Below are positions 6,696 to 7,195 of a stretch of DNA of 7,195 nt, piece by piece. Made by a program: the position numbers and the translations under genes. Position 1 is the first letter of the stretch. Each line of letters opens with the position of its first letter. Source of the DNA: Simkania sp. (GTDB lineage: Bacteria; Chlamydiota; Chlamydiia; Chlamydiales; Simkaniaceae); the NCBI GenBank assembly GCA_028281425.1, contig JANQJX010000069.1, positions 1-7,195 of the forward strand, in the 5' to 3' direction. The notes beneath the pieces were generated by a model. The model was not told where the DNA came from, did no database searches, and saw nothing but the letters and a program-made list of their open reading frames with translations.

Positions 6696-7061
6696 ATGAA
6701 ATATAGTGATTCACATGAATGGGTACGTCTTGAAGGGAACCGAGGAGTTGTTGGGATTTCATCTCATGCTCAAAAAGAACTTGGTGAAATTGTCTTTGTT
6801 CAACTTCCTAAGGTGGGAACTCAAGTACAGGCAGGTGATGAAATTGCTATTTTAGAATCGACAAAAGCTGCGACTGACATTTATACCCCTATTTCTGGAA
6901 GGATCATAAAAGTAAATGAGGATTTAAAAGAAAATCTTTATTCTTTAAATCGCTTTCCGGAATCCAATGGATGGCTTTTTGAAATTGAGCTTCATGACTT
7001 AAAAGAATTTGACAATCTTCTTGATCTTAAATCCTATCAAGTGCTTTGTCATCAAAAGTGA
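6696..7061 (+). CDS. gcvH: Glycine cleavage system H protein (lipoyl carrier)
   Basis: This 121-residue protein is close to the usual GcvH length of about 125-130. Diagnostic features are the N-terminal YSDSHEWV, the GVVGISSHAQKELGEIVFVQLP block (17-38) and the lipoylation loop AILESTKAATDIYTPISG, with Lys57 as the lipoyl-lysine. These are followed by NGWLFEIEL near the C-terminus. In the complete system GcvH carries the aminomethyl group from GcvP to GcvT and is re-oxidised by lipoamide dehydrogenase. No gcvP, gcvT or lipoate ligase gene is present in this window. In chlamydiae GcvH is often retained without a full cleavage system and may serve as a lipoyl carrier (family knowledge applied by inference). 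GGAG at 6681-6684 lies 11 nt before the ATG, a somewhat long spacing. It is the third gene of the tight unit after the PpiD-like and CBM9-like genes. The start is fixed by the conserved HEWV alignment. Confidence 0.96.
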   Translation: MKYSDSHEWVRLEGNRGVVGISSHAQKELGEIVFVQLPKVGTQVQAGDEIAILESTKAATDIYTPISGRIIKVNEDLKENLYSLNRFPESNGWLFEIELHDLKEFDNLLDLKSYQVLCHQK

Positions 7062-7075
7062 GAGCATCTCTTTTC
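7054..7075 (+). terminator. Weak candidate terminator hairpin at the gcvH stop
   Basis: GAGAG (7060-7064) can pair with CTCTT (7068-7072) around a CAT loop, followed by a short T-run ending in C. AAAA precedes the stem, so an alternative pairing (GAGA/TCTC plus AAAA/TTTT with a GT bulge) is possible and the structure could act on either strand. The stem is short and AT-rich and overlaps the stop codon, so support is thin. Confidence 0.25.
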
Positions 7076-7076
7076 T

Positions 7077-7195
7077 GGGCCTGCCTTGAACTGGAAAATT
7101 ATCGTCTAGATGATCTTTTCTCCTTAGGCCTTAAGATAAGTCGCATCTCCTTTTGCTCTCAAGAGTATGTGAATTTGCACCTTTCACAATTTTCG
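7077..7195 (-). repeat. 119-bp inverted-repeat element, copy 2 (cut by the window end)
   Basis: On the minus strand this matches 3492-3610, with the 34-nt identical core at 7112-7145 and the 19-nt block at 7150-7168. Similarity runs to the last base of the window, so the true element is probably longer. It starts 15 nt after the gcvH stop and points back towards gcvH. Its small frame starts at ATG 7146 (minus), preceded directly by GGAG, and reads MRLILRPKEKRSSRR before a TAA at 7101-7099. Relative to copy 1 there is a one-base deletion near 7105-7107. After that shift the peptide would again resemble copy 1 (TIIFQFKAGP against TLILQFQVVP). Confidence 0.85.

Noticed and set aside
6571..6762. 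Minus-strand frame of 63 codons across the CBM9-like/gcvH junction
   Set aside because: It overlaps two supported genes antisense, with no recognisable protein pattern.

Overview
This is an AT-rich bacterial window, with coding only on the + strand as far as the sequence supports. The mix suggests an obligate intracellular bacterium, most likely a chlamydia-related (Parachlamydiales-type) lineage of the PVC group. Supporting points are the paired neurotransmitter:sodium-symporter (NSS) amino-acid carriers, a decaying OppA-type peptide-binding gene, a lone gcvH with no gcvP/gcvT beside it, and a CBM9-like protein. The lineage is an inference, because no rRNA or other marker gene is present.

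Layout. Positions 1-1239 hold the 3' part of an NSS-family transporter gene cut by the window edge. A complete second copy follows at 1243-2631, only 3 nt downstream, and the two are tandem paralogues. Right after the second stop lies the C-terminal third of a family-5 solute-binding protein (OppA/DppA type, about 2640-3203) with no N-terminus, signal peptide or ribosome binding site, so it is a gene remnant. Positions 3204-3491 hold no convincing gene. From 3492 a 119-bp repeat begins, followed by a leader with a perfect Shine-Dalgarno sequence. Then comes a tight three-gene unit: a membrane-anchored PpiD/SurA-like protein (3653-6052), a CBM9-like-fold protein (6042-6677, overlapping the previous gene by 11 nt) and gcvH (6696-7061).

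The most striking non-genic signal is an inverted repeat. The sequence at 3492-3610 recurs in reverse orientation at 7077-7195 and probably continues past the window end. The two copies bracket the three-gene unit. They share a 34-nt identical core and a 19-nt identical block, and each carries a small reading frame beginning (M/V)RLILRPKEKRS.

How the genes work together. The two transporters probably import amino acids across the inner membrane. Their sequences suggest a canonical Na2 sodium site but loss of the side-chain ligands of Na1. The broken peptide-binding gene implies a lost or redundant peptide uptake route at this spot. The three-gene unit looks co-transcribed, but its members (envelope chaperone-like, CBM9-like, lipoyl carrier) have no obvious common pathway.
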